Source: Asterella californica
Taxonomy: Eukaryota > Streptophyta > Marchantiopsida > Marchantiales > Aytoniaceae
Assembly: GCA_036924285.1 (NCBI GenBank)
Contig: JAYKYS010000012.1
Span: 2,108,001-2,172,000 of the forward strand
Reading direction: 5' to 3'
DNA length: 64,000 bases
Part shown: positions 11,674 through 25,426 of the stretch, piece by piece
Layout: every line of letters starts with the position of its first letter
Position numbering within the stretch: the stretch's first letter is position 1
Made by a program: the position numbers and the translations under genes
The notes under the pieces: generated by a model
What the model was told of the DNA's origin: nothing
The model's input: only the letters and a program-made list of their open reading frames with translations
The model's database searches: none

Positions 11674-13085
11674 TTGCTGTGCAGACTATGTAATTTACAT
11701 CCATCATTCAACAGCGTAGGGGAAGTCCCGGCAGATAGAATAGCGGAGCTGTGACTGTCCTGGCCGGCAAAGTTTCGGATTTGCATATGGTAGTTTCCGG
11801 GTATATTTTCTCGGAAATTTCCCAGCAGATTCTGATTTTCCGTAGATTCTTGGCTTTCCGGCAACTTACTGCGGCTTGTCGAAATACAAAGCACAAATAT
11901 CTCAGTTCAGTAACTTCAGTCGACCGAAGAGCCCTTTTCACACAACAAGACGTGGTTAGAATCTGACCAGAGGCTCTGTATAGCGAGCGACATGTACACT
12001 ACTTCTCTTCTTCACGTGGAGATGGTTCTCGTAGAGGCAGTACTTGATGACACGAGTTGATGTCTCTCGTGATTTTCGTAGTGCCTGTCGCGCACTGCCA
12101 AATATGGTTGGTAAAGTCAAATTCTCTCTGCATGCCGCATCACGGCGAGGGAGTGGTATTCTGCGTCCGGAGTATCCTTTTGGCTCCACTGCACTACGGT
12201 AGTCGGCGATGATGATTAGTGGGAATCTCGAACATGACCTTCTCTTTGATCCGAAATTTTCAAGGATCTTCAAAGTCCAGAGTCCAGACCAAGACGTCAC
12301 AAGCCTTTTGTTTGTACGAAACGGGAAAAGCCTTGGTAAAAGGGGACATGCTCGAAGATTTCCCTGCAGATCCAATCACGCATCAAAAGTTCTTTCCTAC
12401 CCTTTATTTCCCCTCTAGTGATTCCCATGCCTGGTTTGTGTTTTGTCGAGGAGTATCGGTTCGTCTTGTCATCATCGACATGCTGAGAACATGGTGAAAT
12501 CTTCCTGGCAACTAAGATGGACGACGCCCTTTCCACTTTCAAAGTGATTGTCCTAAAATTTCTCCAAGTCTTACCGACCGAAGAAGATGCATCACTTCTT
12601 TTCCACTAGCGGAAAGCACCCTGAAAGTGAAGTTTTGCTAAGCACTGGAGAATGACATACATCTTGTCTTTAAGGCCTGGGATACCTTGCAACTTCCTGT
12701 TTGAACTCAGCAAGTTCTCCGATAGACTATCATTCAATGTTTCGTTTTTTCGCTGACAGTTCTCATTCATATTTACAACACTTCGAAGTTACATACCTCT
12801 TTTTCTGATTCCCTACAAGAATCAAGGATTAATAAATTGCATGTGCGGTTGCCGTATGGTAGTTGGTCTTGTATTATTTGGCGGCTTTTGCGCGTCAAGT
12901 AAAGACTGAGGAGGAGTTCGACTTGTTACTAGTACTGCTCCAGCCTTGACCAGATCCTGATGTAGTTTGTCGCGTGGCTTGCAGTCCTGTAGATAGAAGG
13001 GAAAGCAATAGAAGAGAAAATAGCAGAGCCGTCTTTAGGAGACAATGAGGTGTACACAACATATTTTAGGGTAAGAGACACTCCT

Positions 13086-13801
13086 TCATTCAATTGCCGC
13101 TCTTTTGGCTCGTTCAGCGCCTGCTAACTCTCGGATCCAGTCAAAACGGAAGGCTGGAAGCAGCGCTGGTTCCGTCTGGGACTCTGGACTGGTGGTCTTG
13201 AGATCGTGCATCATCCCGGATCGGGATTGGCATGGCAAGACATGCTTACCAGTGGTAGTTTTACCGTTTCGTGAGTTCGATTTCATGTGACCGACAGTTC
13301 GGTTCTGGTCGAAGAAGAAAAAGAGAACAGCAGAGGAGAGAGTCCGGACGGTTGTAGATTGTGATCGACATGGATGATGGGCGGCCTGTGGCGGTCAATG
13401 GTTGTGCTTCTTTGATGTGTTTCGAACAGAGTCCTCCTTGCTTCTTCTTCTGTGCTGTGCAGGCGCCCTCGACTCCTGCCGTTGCTGCTGCCCTTGAGGA
13501 GCTTCCGGTGTCTTGTTCTGCGGTGTTGAAACCGGTGGGGCGCTTCTGGTACTAATTCTGTCTACGAACAGGAGGAGTTTCGTTGAGGCCGAGGAGAATG
13601 AAAAGATGGTTAGGACCAGGCGGGGATGTTGGAAGCGGTGGTTTGAGAGAGGGAGGCCTGTAGACCAGTGCAGGGGGGGAGCGGTTGTTCACGGTTGTAG
13701 AAGCTCACAGATTTGCGCTCCCGAAGCCACATGTGGTTATCTACAACTAGAACAAGGAGCCGTGAGCCGGATAGGGGGAGGGGGAGAGGAAGAAGACGAA
13801 G
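13086..13801 (+). other. Region upstream of CENP-O
   Basis: The base composition becomes more GC-rich here, as in the following gene, so it is probably the 5' UTR and promoter of CENP-O. Both strands have open frames (13286-13086 minus, 66 codons; 13513-13938 plus, 141 codons), but the latter is in a different frame from CENP-O and is of low complexity, and neither shows a known domain. An upstream stop (TAG at 13772) closes the CENP-O frame, supporting the start at 13802 unless an intron intervenes. Confidence 0.45.
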
Positions 13802-14848
13802 ATGACGGAGGAGAAGCAGAGGAAGATTGGAGAGCGCAGAACGAGTGCGCAACGTCTCAAACGGGTTCTCGCGGAAACCACGCCCAAGCACTTGGAGCAG
13901 CTGACCAAACAAGCTCGTGCTCTGGCGGGGGAAGATGAATGCGAAAAGGTTTGTTTGGGTGATATTCACGCAAGACTGTCAGGCCTGAAAGTGAGGCACG
14001 AGCTTTTACGAGCCACTTTAACGTTCGCGAAGGCGAAGGGCTTCCACGAGAGATTGCTATCTGAGGTAGGACAGGCTGCAGCTTATGAACTAGACAGTGA
14101 TTCTTGGAACGATGACATCATAGCAGCACTTCAAGAGAGAGGCCGGTCACAACACTCCGATGATTTTTCGGAATCTTGCCATCAAGATGCCAATGAGATT
14201 AGCGATGAAGGTGCGATATCTTATCAAATTGGCGGAAAAGTAATATCCAGCATGACAGGAGGACGTATCTGCATTCGCTTCGATACATCTTACGCCGGAC
14301 AGCATCATGAGAGTTACTTCTGCGTACTGGCTTGCAAAACCTCTTCGGAGAGGCTGCACGTGAGTGAGCACTCTATTCCCTTCTTTCTTCCACTTCGGGA
14401 GGTTGAAAAGTCCAACCTTTCCTCCAGCTGTACGAAATTTATTGATTGCCTGAGTGATGTACTACAAGCTTACGTCTCCAGGCGAGAGCAGGTAAATCAG
14501 TTGAGGGTCCTCAAAGGGAACCAGATCCGTGAGCTTTATCACAGTCTCTCTTACAATTTGATTGAACTTTTACTCGACGAAACTTACTGGAAGGTTGGAG
14601 TCAGTCTTGCATACGACAATCCCAAGTCGGAGCTTCCCACTCGAAGTGTAGTTATGGCTTGGCCACATTCGGTCGATGCGCTACCAAGAGATCCCACGTC
14701 GATGGCTGTTCAGTCTGTGACGGCCCACCGTCTTCTTGGAGCCGAAGGTGCTCTGCGAGATCTGCTCTTGCCTTCGGGTTACGAAAAGGTCGTCTCGGAC
14801 CTTCAAGAAAATTTCGCTCGAGGCATTTATTGGGAAGAGGGCCAGTAG
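13802..14848 (+). CDS. CENPO: Centromere protein O (CENP-O/Mcm21) homologue
   Basis: An uninterrupted 348-codon frame. CENP-O is part of the constitutive centromere-associated network (COMA/CENP-O complex) on the inner kinetochore. The N-terminal third is charged and probably coiled (KHLEQLTKQARALAG; GLKVRHELLRATL). From about residue 135 the CENP-O domain appears: a strand-rich core (GGRICIRFDTSYAGQHHES, YFCVLACKTSSERLHVSEH) then IPFFLPLREVEK, KFIDCLSDVLQAYVSRREQ and GNQIRELYHSLSYNLIELLL, which is the order and text I know from plant CENP-O proteins. The length fits the family. It is convergent with TPI, about 1.3 kb away. An in-frame TAG at 13772 supports this start. Apparently a single coding exon; the domain is intact, so I expect it to be functional. 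Confidence 0.85.
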   Translation: MTEEKQRKIGERRTSAQRLKRVLAETTPKHLEQLTKQARALAGEDECEKVCLGDIHARLSGLKVRHELLRATLTFAKAKGFHERLLSEVGQAAAYELDSDSWNDDIIAALQERGRSQHSDDFSESCHQDANEISDEGAISYQIGGKVISSMTGGRICIRFDTSYAGQHHESYFCVLACKTSSERLHVSEHSIPFFLPLREVEKSNLSSSCTKFIDCLSDVLQAYVSRREQVNQLRVLKGNQIRELYHSLSYNLIELLLDETYWKVGVSLAYDNPKSELPTRSVVMAWPHSVDALPRDPTSMAVQSVTAHRLLGAEGALRDLLLPSGYEKVVSDLQENFARGIYWEEGQ

Positions 14849-16146
14849 CCAATGTGCTTCAAGTCGATGTTTCTCCTACTGGGTGGGCAGGAGTCTTGTA
14901 TTAAGGCGGTCATTCGCTCTGTGGACATCTTGTACGCTCATGATTGCGGTTATGAGAGGTGTAATGCTCATCATCAGAAGCTACCACCATCCACGAAGTT
15001 CCTGTCTGTAACTTCCAGAGATTGAGGACTTCCAGACTCTTGGTCTCTGCACGTCGGCAATCACTCCAAGGTAGATCCTTTTCTCAGTTTGAAGATTGAC
15101 ATCTTACTTTGTAGATCTATATATGATTCTTAGCTGAGTCCGTGAAAATCGTTGCCGGGATCTGATCTGAAGTGTTTTGGGGCAGTTAACATTTTCTCGA
15201 ACGCTGATCTATCTTGGCGAAGCTGGCTACCGACATTAAGGCCTTCCTGAGCTTGGACAACGTCACGGTAACTATCGAACATTCAAGCAGTGGAAGGTTA
15301 CTATTGAACATTCGAGCAACGGAAGGTACCGGTGCGTTTCTCTTCGCTGAGGATCCATTCGTTTTATTGCCAGCGCGGGACAGCTCCGTCCCACAGTAGA
15401 TGACACTTCCAATGTGTGTCCGATCGGGCTGTCCTAAGCTTCTGGTGGCGTGAGAAACCCACTCTTTGGTCACATATGCTTTGAGGTTGTGACTCAGCGC
15501 AGGACTCGAGCGCTGCCGTGGTTCTAGCATGGTTACGTCGGTCAGGAGCGCATCAGCGTAGTGTTCTGAAGGTCTTAGGACAGTTTATCTGGTTACTCGG
15601 TTGATTTTAATTGGGCATCAATACCACAATACCAGAGGTCGCAGCAGATACTCCGCGACAACTCTTGTCTTGTACGAGTCACTTCGAGTGAAATAGAGTG
15701 GTGTCTAGCCAGCGGTATGACCTCTCGCTTTGTATTAACTTTGGAAATCCGCTGTTCGCTGTGAGTTCGTGAGCCAACCCAAGTTCTTGAAAGGGAACAA
15801 AATGGGACTTGAGACTAGAGTTATACTTTTCCCTTCGATGCTCTTTTCTTAACAGCATGTGTGATATGAGAGGTTATGGAGTTATCCAGACCGTCGAGTC
15901 GGTTGATAACTCTTGCGGAGTTGTCCAGAGCTCTTCGGCACAGTTACTACTTGTGATTTGATTCCGTTATCCACCAAATGGGGTACAAGATTACGATTGA
16001 ACTTTCTCCAGAAAGGAAACGACAGTGTTAAAGGATAGACCACTGTCCATTTATTGAGAGCATTACCTTATTTTGAAAAGATTTCACAAATGAGGACATG
16101 TCTGCACTGGGAACGTTGTCTACGTTCTGCCTGATCTGTTCGATGT
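14849..16146. other. Intergenic region between convergent CENP-O and TPI
   Basis: This contains the 3' ends of both genes. No further coding sequence was recognised. The short frames at 15186-15530 (-) and 15214-15399 (+) overlap each other on opposite strands and show no domain. A partial internal duplication (ACTATCGAACATTCAAGCAG near 15270 and CTATTGAACATTCGAGCAACG near 15301) is visible. Confidence 0.5.
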
Positions 16147-19615
<3,469 letters not shown>

Positions 19616-20767
19616 GCTGGGCAAGCAGCCCTGAGCACAACCGCGTAGTCCAACCGCTTCACTTCACAACAATCACTGGAGACTATATCAACCCGAAACT
19701 ATGAATGCTCCTAACCCCTGACAAAATCGCTCGAGGAAAGCCCGACAACAGTTGCAGAATTTCACATCACTGAGTGGGCTACGTCAGAAGAGTTCAGATG
19801 ATGGAGAACTGAAGAATGGAGACTACCACGTGAACTGAAGCAGAGCATCCTTTAGGAGCTCGGGGTTACGACACAAGTTACGGACGACCCTCTGCGAGGA
19901 CAGTCCCCGACTCCACAGAAACCGGTCCTTCTACATCTACTTCTCAAGGTTCGTCCATGGCGTCCTCCACTTACCAGGGTAAGTGGAGGACGTACCACTG
20001 TCCCACCATTCCTCATCCGGAATACGGGAACAAGGCTACGTGACTACCAGTACTTGTACTGCCATTTGTATTCGCGCATCACAGACGGGATTAATTATTT
20101 AAAACTAGTCAGAGTTGGTCTGACTACTGTCAGTAATAAAAATGAAACGAGAAGATTTCAGAACAATCACGAACTATTGTCGTAACCTTCGGACAGTCCG
20201 AAACTTTGCCCCGAAAGTCCAGAAAGATTTGTATGAGATTCTTACGTATTCAGGAGTGAGGATATATTTACCTCATGTACATTTAGAAGTGTACATGAGG
20301 TTTACATTAATTTATTCTGTAACTTTTCGGGGGAAGAGTTAGGGAATAAATTAATGTTTTCATATAATGATCTTTTTAAGATGATTGTCTCGGATTCATA
20401 CTCCCAGCAGCACATCAGTCCAGTTTTCACTTATGGTTTATATTTGGATCAGTTGGTAACTCCAAGGCCGGGTAATATATATCAATTATAAATTAATTTA
20501 ATTTTTATAATATTTTATAGTAATATTTACATATTTTCTGATAGAGAAAACTAAAATCAATATGCAAGGCCGTGGAGAAGGATATTCAGATAAATAATAA
20601 ATCGATTTGGAGCAAATCGCGATACGCATCCCAATTATGTTAAGAATACATGAAAGTGAAATTCTCGTATTCCACATAAACTGAATATTTTTGCGCACAT
20701 GGCAGTATGGTACGTCTTCTGTACAAAGACAAAGTCGGTCTAGTTCTTCTAATTTGTTCTAACCTGA
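19616..20767. other. TPI promoter side and spacer
   Basis: This lies between the TPI start codon and the left end of the large DNA transposon, so it should contain the TPI promoter and 5' UTR (read on the - strand). I see no coding sequence. Two hairpins are present: a near-perfect one at 19961-19992 and one at 20270-20301 (arms ACCTCATGTACA and TGTACATGAGGT, 8-base loop). Confidence 0.5.
19961..19992. repeat. Perfect 15-bp-arm hairpin upstream of TPI
   Basis: CGTCCTCCACTTACC (19961-19975) is exactly complementary to GGTAAGTGGAGGACG (19978-19992), with two bases between. It sits about 350 bases upstream of the TPI start codon. It may be a footprint of a palindromic element or a regulatory structure; the sequence does not say which. 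Confidence 0.8.
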
Positions 20768-20920
20768 CAAGCCCGCAGCTGTGGCACAGTTCCGCTAATT
20801 ACGTCTTGGTTTATACGTGCAAATTTATTAATGATGGACCTCAGATTCGTGGTCGGTCGAAATGTCTGTAACCGGGTTCCCGCTCATTACCGCAGTCATC
20901 GAGCCTCGAACTGCAATCGT
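20768..20920 (+). repeat. Left terminal inverted repeat of the 9-kb transposon
   Basis: It matches the reverse complement of 29566-29736 along its length with scattered substitutions; the first 39 bases are identical. It begins CAAGCCCGC. Shared text includes TTATTAATGATGGA and CGCTCATTACCGCAGTCA. Confidence 0.92.
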
Positions 20921-21030
20921 ACTCATGGTTACGGTATCAACTGCACGGTTCGAATTGCAGTCACGATCACGGTCTCAACTGCACGGTCACGATTGTAGTC
21001 ACCGAGCTCAAAGCACAGTAATGGCGTTCT

Positions 21031-21126
21031 TCGTCCGTTCTCCGTTCATTTTGAATTAGGCACAGTTTAACAAGAAATTCGTCCGTTCTCCGTTCGTTTT
21101 GAATTAGGCACAGTTTAACAACAAAT
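21031..21126. repeat. 48-bp tandem duplication
   Basis: Two copies of a 48-base unit beginning TCGTCCGTTCTCCGTTC and containing GAATTAGGCACAGTTTAACA, differing at about two positions. It is subterminal in the transposon. Confidence 0.92.
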
Positions 21127-21241
21127 TGTCAGTTTTCTCGGATGTGCTCAGAAACGTGGTGATCAATAGTCTCACAATGCGCGCAATGTGAGATTTCACA
21201 ACACACTCGCATTGTTCGTTAACCTCGAGCTTTCGCTAATA

Positions 21242-21372
21242 CAGCTTGATATTGTGTTTTGCAGTCTGATCGCTGGATATTGCGTTTTGCACTCTGATGG
21301 CTTGATATTGCATTTTGCAATCTGATCGCTTGATATTGCGTTTTACAGTCTGATCTTCAGTTTTGCAGTCTG
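21242..21372. repeat. Tandem array of about 32-bp units
   Basis: Four imperfect copies of a unit close to GCTTGATATTGCGTTTTGCA followed by GTCTGATC, then two shortened copies (TTCAGTTTTGCAGTCTGATC). Subterminal tandem repeats of this kind often serve as transposase binding regions in DNA transposons; that role here is inference. Confidence 0.85.
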
Positions 21373-22366
21373 ATCTTCAGTGATGTTTTGTTCTTCTGCT
21401 ACAGTGAGCAGCTACGGGAGACGTAATTTGTAGTACTTGGTGGACTGCTTGGAAACTAATATGTGTTGCTCTCATCTGTTACTGAAGGTTTCGGTCTTAG
21501 CGTATGCAGAAAGTGGATTCAGGACATATGACGGATGCAACAGATGCAGCAAAAAGTTATGTGGGTTGTTTTGTTCGAGATGTAAAAGTGAGCGTCTGTC
21601 GTCGATAAAATATTTCAGATTGCAACTTCTGGTAGCGGATGAAAGTGCCAACGCGTAGGCCATAGCATGGGAAGCTGGGAGAGATTTTCTAGGTATAAGT
21701 GCCTTGGCTTATAGTCTACTGGAATTACGCAGAGATGGCAATGTTTTGATGGACCGGATCGTTGGTCAGCATTGGTACTGTCATTTTACCATTGTGACAA
21801 GTAAAGTTGTTGGAGGAAAATATATTCGGATCGACCAAGCACAACCCTGTGAGAAACGACAGTTATTCGGTGTCTCTTCGTCTCTTCCAGATTCAGAAAG
21901 GCACATGTCTACTACTCGAATTGCCATTCCTACCCAGTGTGTTATACCCGAGTCGAGCACAAGCACCACATCGGAGCCGGACATCAACTTTCATGGAGAC
22001 GAGACACATCAAGTACCTGCAGAAGAGAGACAGAGAGATAAAGTAGCGAATTCTCATGATTATAAGAGTGGTTTTTTGTGAGCTTTTCAATGAGATCTAT
22101 GGCCGTATTATTATTGATAATTATGTTCGCTTTTGCTATATTGAAGTGATGGCAGTGACCGTCGTGATGGACTGTAATATGCGTTACGCATACAGTCAAA
22201 ATGTATGGTTACATTTTGAACATTTAGGATGAATAGAGATAGCAGTCTTCGCATATTTTGTATATTCTTCGCCTATTGTGTATATTTTGTGTCATGTTAT
22301 CTCCCTCTAGTGTTTACTGAAACTCTAGAAATGGATCTAAAATGAAACGAGAGAGAGCTTGGACCA

Positions 22367-23153
22367 GCGCGCTCAGTGCGTCAAATGGTCGGTCGTACTG
22401 AGCGCATATAGTCGTGCGCTCAGTGCGACACTACACTTGTCGCATTGAGCTCTCAGTGCGACCGCATCGAGAATCGCGCGCTTAGTGCAATACATTGTCG
22501 GTCGCACTGAGCGCAGTGCGATTGCTTTTATCCTAAGGTGAGTGCGACCTAGACCTGATCGTATTGCCTCATGCGACCGGTTAGAGATTCGCACTCAGTG
22601 CGATCCTAGACTGGTCGCACTGAGCGCATAAGGTTAACTGCGTAAGGGCATCACCGCACCACGCTTTTTGTTTTTGCTTATTTAAGTTTTTTAGAAAAAA
22701 CAACGATCACCTATGCAACTCCACGTGTGTGGTGTTTTTTGTTGTTTTTTAGGCTAAAAAACTAGCACCAACGCACGAATATTTTGCTAAAGATCCTCAG
22801 ACTTGGGGACTAGTGATGACGTCGAACTAAACTACCTCAAGTCCCTAAACACTCACTTAAGCGTGCGAAATCAAAAAACTAATAATCTGATGTTAACGGA
22901 TGGGGTCACACAGATTATTCCCTAATCTGTGGAGAGGGTTCAGACTAGTCGAAATAACGATAAGCGGACATGGTGCGGTGATACTGCTATTACCGAACCT
23001 AAACTCCAAGAAGCTTGGATCAAAAAATAGTAGTAAAAAAGCTTGGTGCGGTGACGCCCTAATGGTACTTTGAGTTGTTTGGATTGTAGGCTAAGTGCGA
23101 CCGGTCAGAGATTCGCACTCAGTGCGATTCTGGACCGGTCGCACTGAGCGCGC
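22367..23153. repeat. Hairpin cluster A (CAGTGCGAC repeats)
   Basis: At least five imperfect stem-loops with arms of the form GCGCTCAGTGCGAC and GTCGCACTGAGCGC: 22367-22405, 22416-22450, about 22475-22514, 22591-22627 and 23115-23153. The loops differ in sequence and length (8 to 14 bases). The last two copies belong to a local duplication of about 500 bases, one copy of which carries the nested MITE. Located between the left subterminal repeats and the phosphatase 3' end. Confidence 0.88.
22646..23059. mobile_element. Nested PIF/Harbinger-like MITE, 414 bp
   Basis: Terminal inverted repeats of about 24 bases: GGGCATCACCGCACCACGC at the left and GGGCGTCACCGCACCAAGC as the reverse complement of the right end, both running into T-rich sequence. 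They are flanked by TAA on both sides (22643-22645, 23060-23062). A 3-base TAA/TTA target duplication with GG-rich ends is the hallmark of PIF/Harbinger MITEs. No coding sequence inside. A related sequence without the insertion is visible at about 23160-23200 (GTTAACTGCGTAAGGGTAC), which acts as an empty-site comparison. Confidence 0.88.
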
Positions 23154-23220
23154 GAGGTTAACTGCGTAAGGGTACTTTTACTTTGAGCTGTTGGGGTTGG
23201 GAGAAGAGTTTAACAGAAAA

Positions 23221-23400
23221 ACATAGATTAACCAAATGAGAAAACAACACACTTTATTAACTTATTTAGGGTTTCTCCATACATAGATTAACCAAATGAG
23301 AAAACAACACACTTTATTAACTTATTTAGGGTTTCTCCATACATAGATTAACCATATCAGAAAACAACACACTTATTAACTTGATTTCAGTTTCTTCATA
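23221..23400. repeat. 60-bp tandem repeat, three copies
   Basis: Copies at 23221-23280 and 23281-23340 are identical; the third (23341-23400) is diverged and its end runs into the last codons of the phosphatase exon (- strand). The two identical copies therefore probably arose by duplication of the 3' flank of that gene, recently enough to remain unmutated. Confidence 0.95.
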
Positions 23401-24852
23401 AACTCGGTCGCTTGAACGATAGTGCAAGAACGGCAAATCAAGTTGATTTCCTCCTCTGACATAGTGCCCCAGTAGTTCTTAAGAGCAGGATAATGATCTC
23501 TTCCAAAAGCATGTCTATACTTGGCAGTCACATATCCTGGGGTATCTTGGGTGCTGCTTGCCCATGATTTCAACCATAGTAAGAGTACATTCATGAGATA
23601 ATCATCTCTGTCCATGTCACCTGACTCAGGCATGAAAGAAGGGGGATGGATAGCGTTGTATGGATGATTAGTACTATTCTTCTTGGGAGAATCATCTATC
23701 AACAACACATCTCGTGTACATAAGTTAAACGCGAACAGTCGAGAAAAATCCTTCAGATACAAGTAATTACCAGTGGCAGCTTCTCTGGTAGTCTTGAAAC
23801 GAGTACACATGGGTTGTTCGAAGATTCTACAGATCTGCATAGTACAATAATGCGACAAGATAAATAGAAATAAAGTGAAGATCGAAACAAAGTGAAGATC
23901 TGTATAGTACGATTACAGTTAATAGAAACAAAGTGGAAAGAAAATCTTTAGAAACAACATCGGTATTTCAACAACTTTTTGCTTTGATTTTTTTACCCGG
24001 CGCATGTTTTTTTGTTTTTGTTCGTTTTATTCTATTCGACCTTTTCTTTTTCAGCCTTCATTCGCGATGCGAATAAAGCGGGAGAGAAGAAAGAAGCTTG
24101 CTTCTTTCTTCTCTGGAGTTGTTGGATTACGAAGGAGAAAATAAGCTTGCTTTCGTGAAGATCTGTATCGTACAACAAAGAAAGTGAAGATTAATTATAA
24201 TAGCAATGAGTTTGTTTGCAGTTACCTGGCCCGAAGCGATCCCTGTAGGCAAGTACTTTTTGATCTCCATGGATCGAAAGATGACGTTGCAGTTGTTAAG
24301 AGTTTTGGATGTTCATATCAGCACTTGAAAATCCTGACAGCATATCTCCATGACCTCTTTAACTCCTTTTCGTGTTACATAGAATAAATCCTTTTTGGCA
24401 CTCTGAACTTGGTAACCTCTCTCTTTAGGTCCTTGAAGCTCTAAGTCATTACGTCCCGTTCTTACCAACAAGCCGTTCAGATCTAGAATCAGTGTCTTCC
24501 TTCTGATCACAGTAGGATCTGTCAATCTAGGATAGAAGAGTTTGGAAGAACGAAGGTGAGTGACACCGTCTTTTACCTCTCCAACTCCTCTTCCTGTAGT
24601 TGTATTTGTTCGTACATGTCTTCTTCTCTCTGGCTCGTTTCTGTTATTCGGAGGTTTAAAGTTTTTTCTTCTTCTCTTTTCATCGCAAGACGAGCATCTA
24701 AATCTTCCTCCTCTTTCCTCTTGTTCAAAAGAGTCTCTGGTTCTCCTACATCGCATCGATGTATAAAGTTTAGGAAGTAAAAATGTTCGATGTAAAAAAG
24801 ACCTCAGTGCGATCTCAGACCCGTTGCTCTGCGCTGTGGAGCGGCCGCGCAC
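23376..24852 (-). pseudogene. FCP1-like HAD phosphatase carried by the transposon
   Basis: Two main coding blocks on the - strand. Block 1 (24852-24313) has a basic, Arg-rich N-terminal 110 residues, then RRKTLILDLNGLLVRTG, the first HAD motif in the FCP1/SCP-like DxNG form (D124, N126). It ends VLI followed by a stop where a Trp is expected. A further piece continues to a GT donor near 24225. Block 2 (from about 23839 to 23376) has LYLKDFSRLFAFN and DVLLIDDSPKKN, the third HAD motif, then a Trp/Tyr-rich tail. FCP1-like enzymes remove phosphate from RNA polymerase II CTD or other proteins. The second catalytic Asp of DxDx is Asn here, as in a set of plant FCP1-like proteins. A stop and an apparent frame shift suggest decay. 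Confidence 0.72.
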
Positions 24853-24898
24853 AGTGTGACGCAGCGATACAGTCGCACGGAATGCCGCGTTAAGCTCG

Positions 24899-25163
24899 CG
24901 CGCTCAGTGCGACTAATATACAGTCGCACTGAGCACGCTTGCTTACGAGTCGCACTTTAGTGCGACATAGGGCCGCGCGCTCAGTGCGACAAGACGGCTG
25001 TCGCACTGAGCGCAAGTCCATAAATGCTCTTTCTGACGTGCGACTAAACACCTTAAGGTCGCACTGACCTTGAAGCCACGCTCAGTGCGACCAGGCTATT
25101 GTCGCAATGGCCGTGCAACACCAAATAGCACAGTGCGATCGATAGATCCGTCGCACTGTGCTA
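24899..25163. repeat. Hairpin cluster B (CAGTGCGAC repeats)
   Basis: It includes a perfect 14-bp stem at 24977-25013 (GCGCTCAGTGCGAC, 9-base loop, GTCGCACTGAGCGC), a stem at 24899-24934, the loop-less palindrome GTCGCACTTTAGTGCGAC (about 24949-24966), and a perfect 13-bp stem at 25126-25163 (TAGCACAGTGCGA with a 12-base loop). It lies between the phosphatase and the unknown cargo gene. Confidence 0.9.
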
Positions 25164-25183
25164 TCAAGACCGTCGAACAACAA

Positions 25184-25261
25184 CAACACTACATCGAGCG
25201 AGCATTAAACAGAGATTTCACTCAACACTACATCGAGCGAGCACTAAACAGAGATTTCACT
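25184..25261. repeat. 39-bp tandem duplication
   Basis: Two copies of a 39-base unit starting CAACACTACATCGAGCGAGC, with one difference, directly after hairpin cluster B. Confidence 0.93.
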
Positions 25262-25426
25262 CAACTTTACACACGTAACTGAAGCTTGAGATTTTACAGA
25301 GCCAAAGTAACTCAAACAAGCAAATAATACACAAATAAAGAGAAAACATGTACCTCTATCATCATGGACTACGCCAAGCTCAACACCAAGCTCATCCTGC
25401 TGGATATTTGGATGCGATGTACTCTC

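Larger units (their letters stand above)
8400..13085. other. Gene-poor spacer
   Basis: I see no gene I can support. The longest open frame, 10710-11063 (+, 117 codons), is AT-rich, hydrophobic and has no recognisable domain. Two short minus-strand frames have coding-like text: about 12770-12606 (begins MNENCQRKNETLNDSLSE, coiled-coil-like) and 12542-12297. They could be exons of an unidentified gene, but I could not join them. The segment also holds an inverted repeat pair (11339-11673) and a strong hairpin at 11052-11080, listed separately. Confidence 0.4.

Noticed and set aside
12606..12770. Short coiled-coil-like minus-strand frame starting MNENCQRKNETL
   Set aside because: Only 54 codons, no confirmed splice partners and no family; mentioned in the spacer entry only.
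13513..13938. 141-codon frame overlapping the CENP-O start
   Set aside because: Different frame from CENP-O, low-complexity Glu/Gly-rich, no domain; the CENP-O frame continues with clear homology.
23270..23335. TTTAGGG telomere-like units
   Set aside because: Only one unit per 60-bp repeat; not a telomeric array.
22367..25163. Repeated palindromic units with variable inserts resembling a CRISPR array
   Set aside because: The repeats are inverted pairs, spacing is irregular, the inserts are 8 to 14 bases, and the context is a eukaryotic transposon; no cas-like gene is present.
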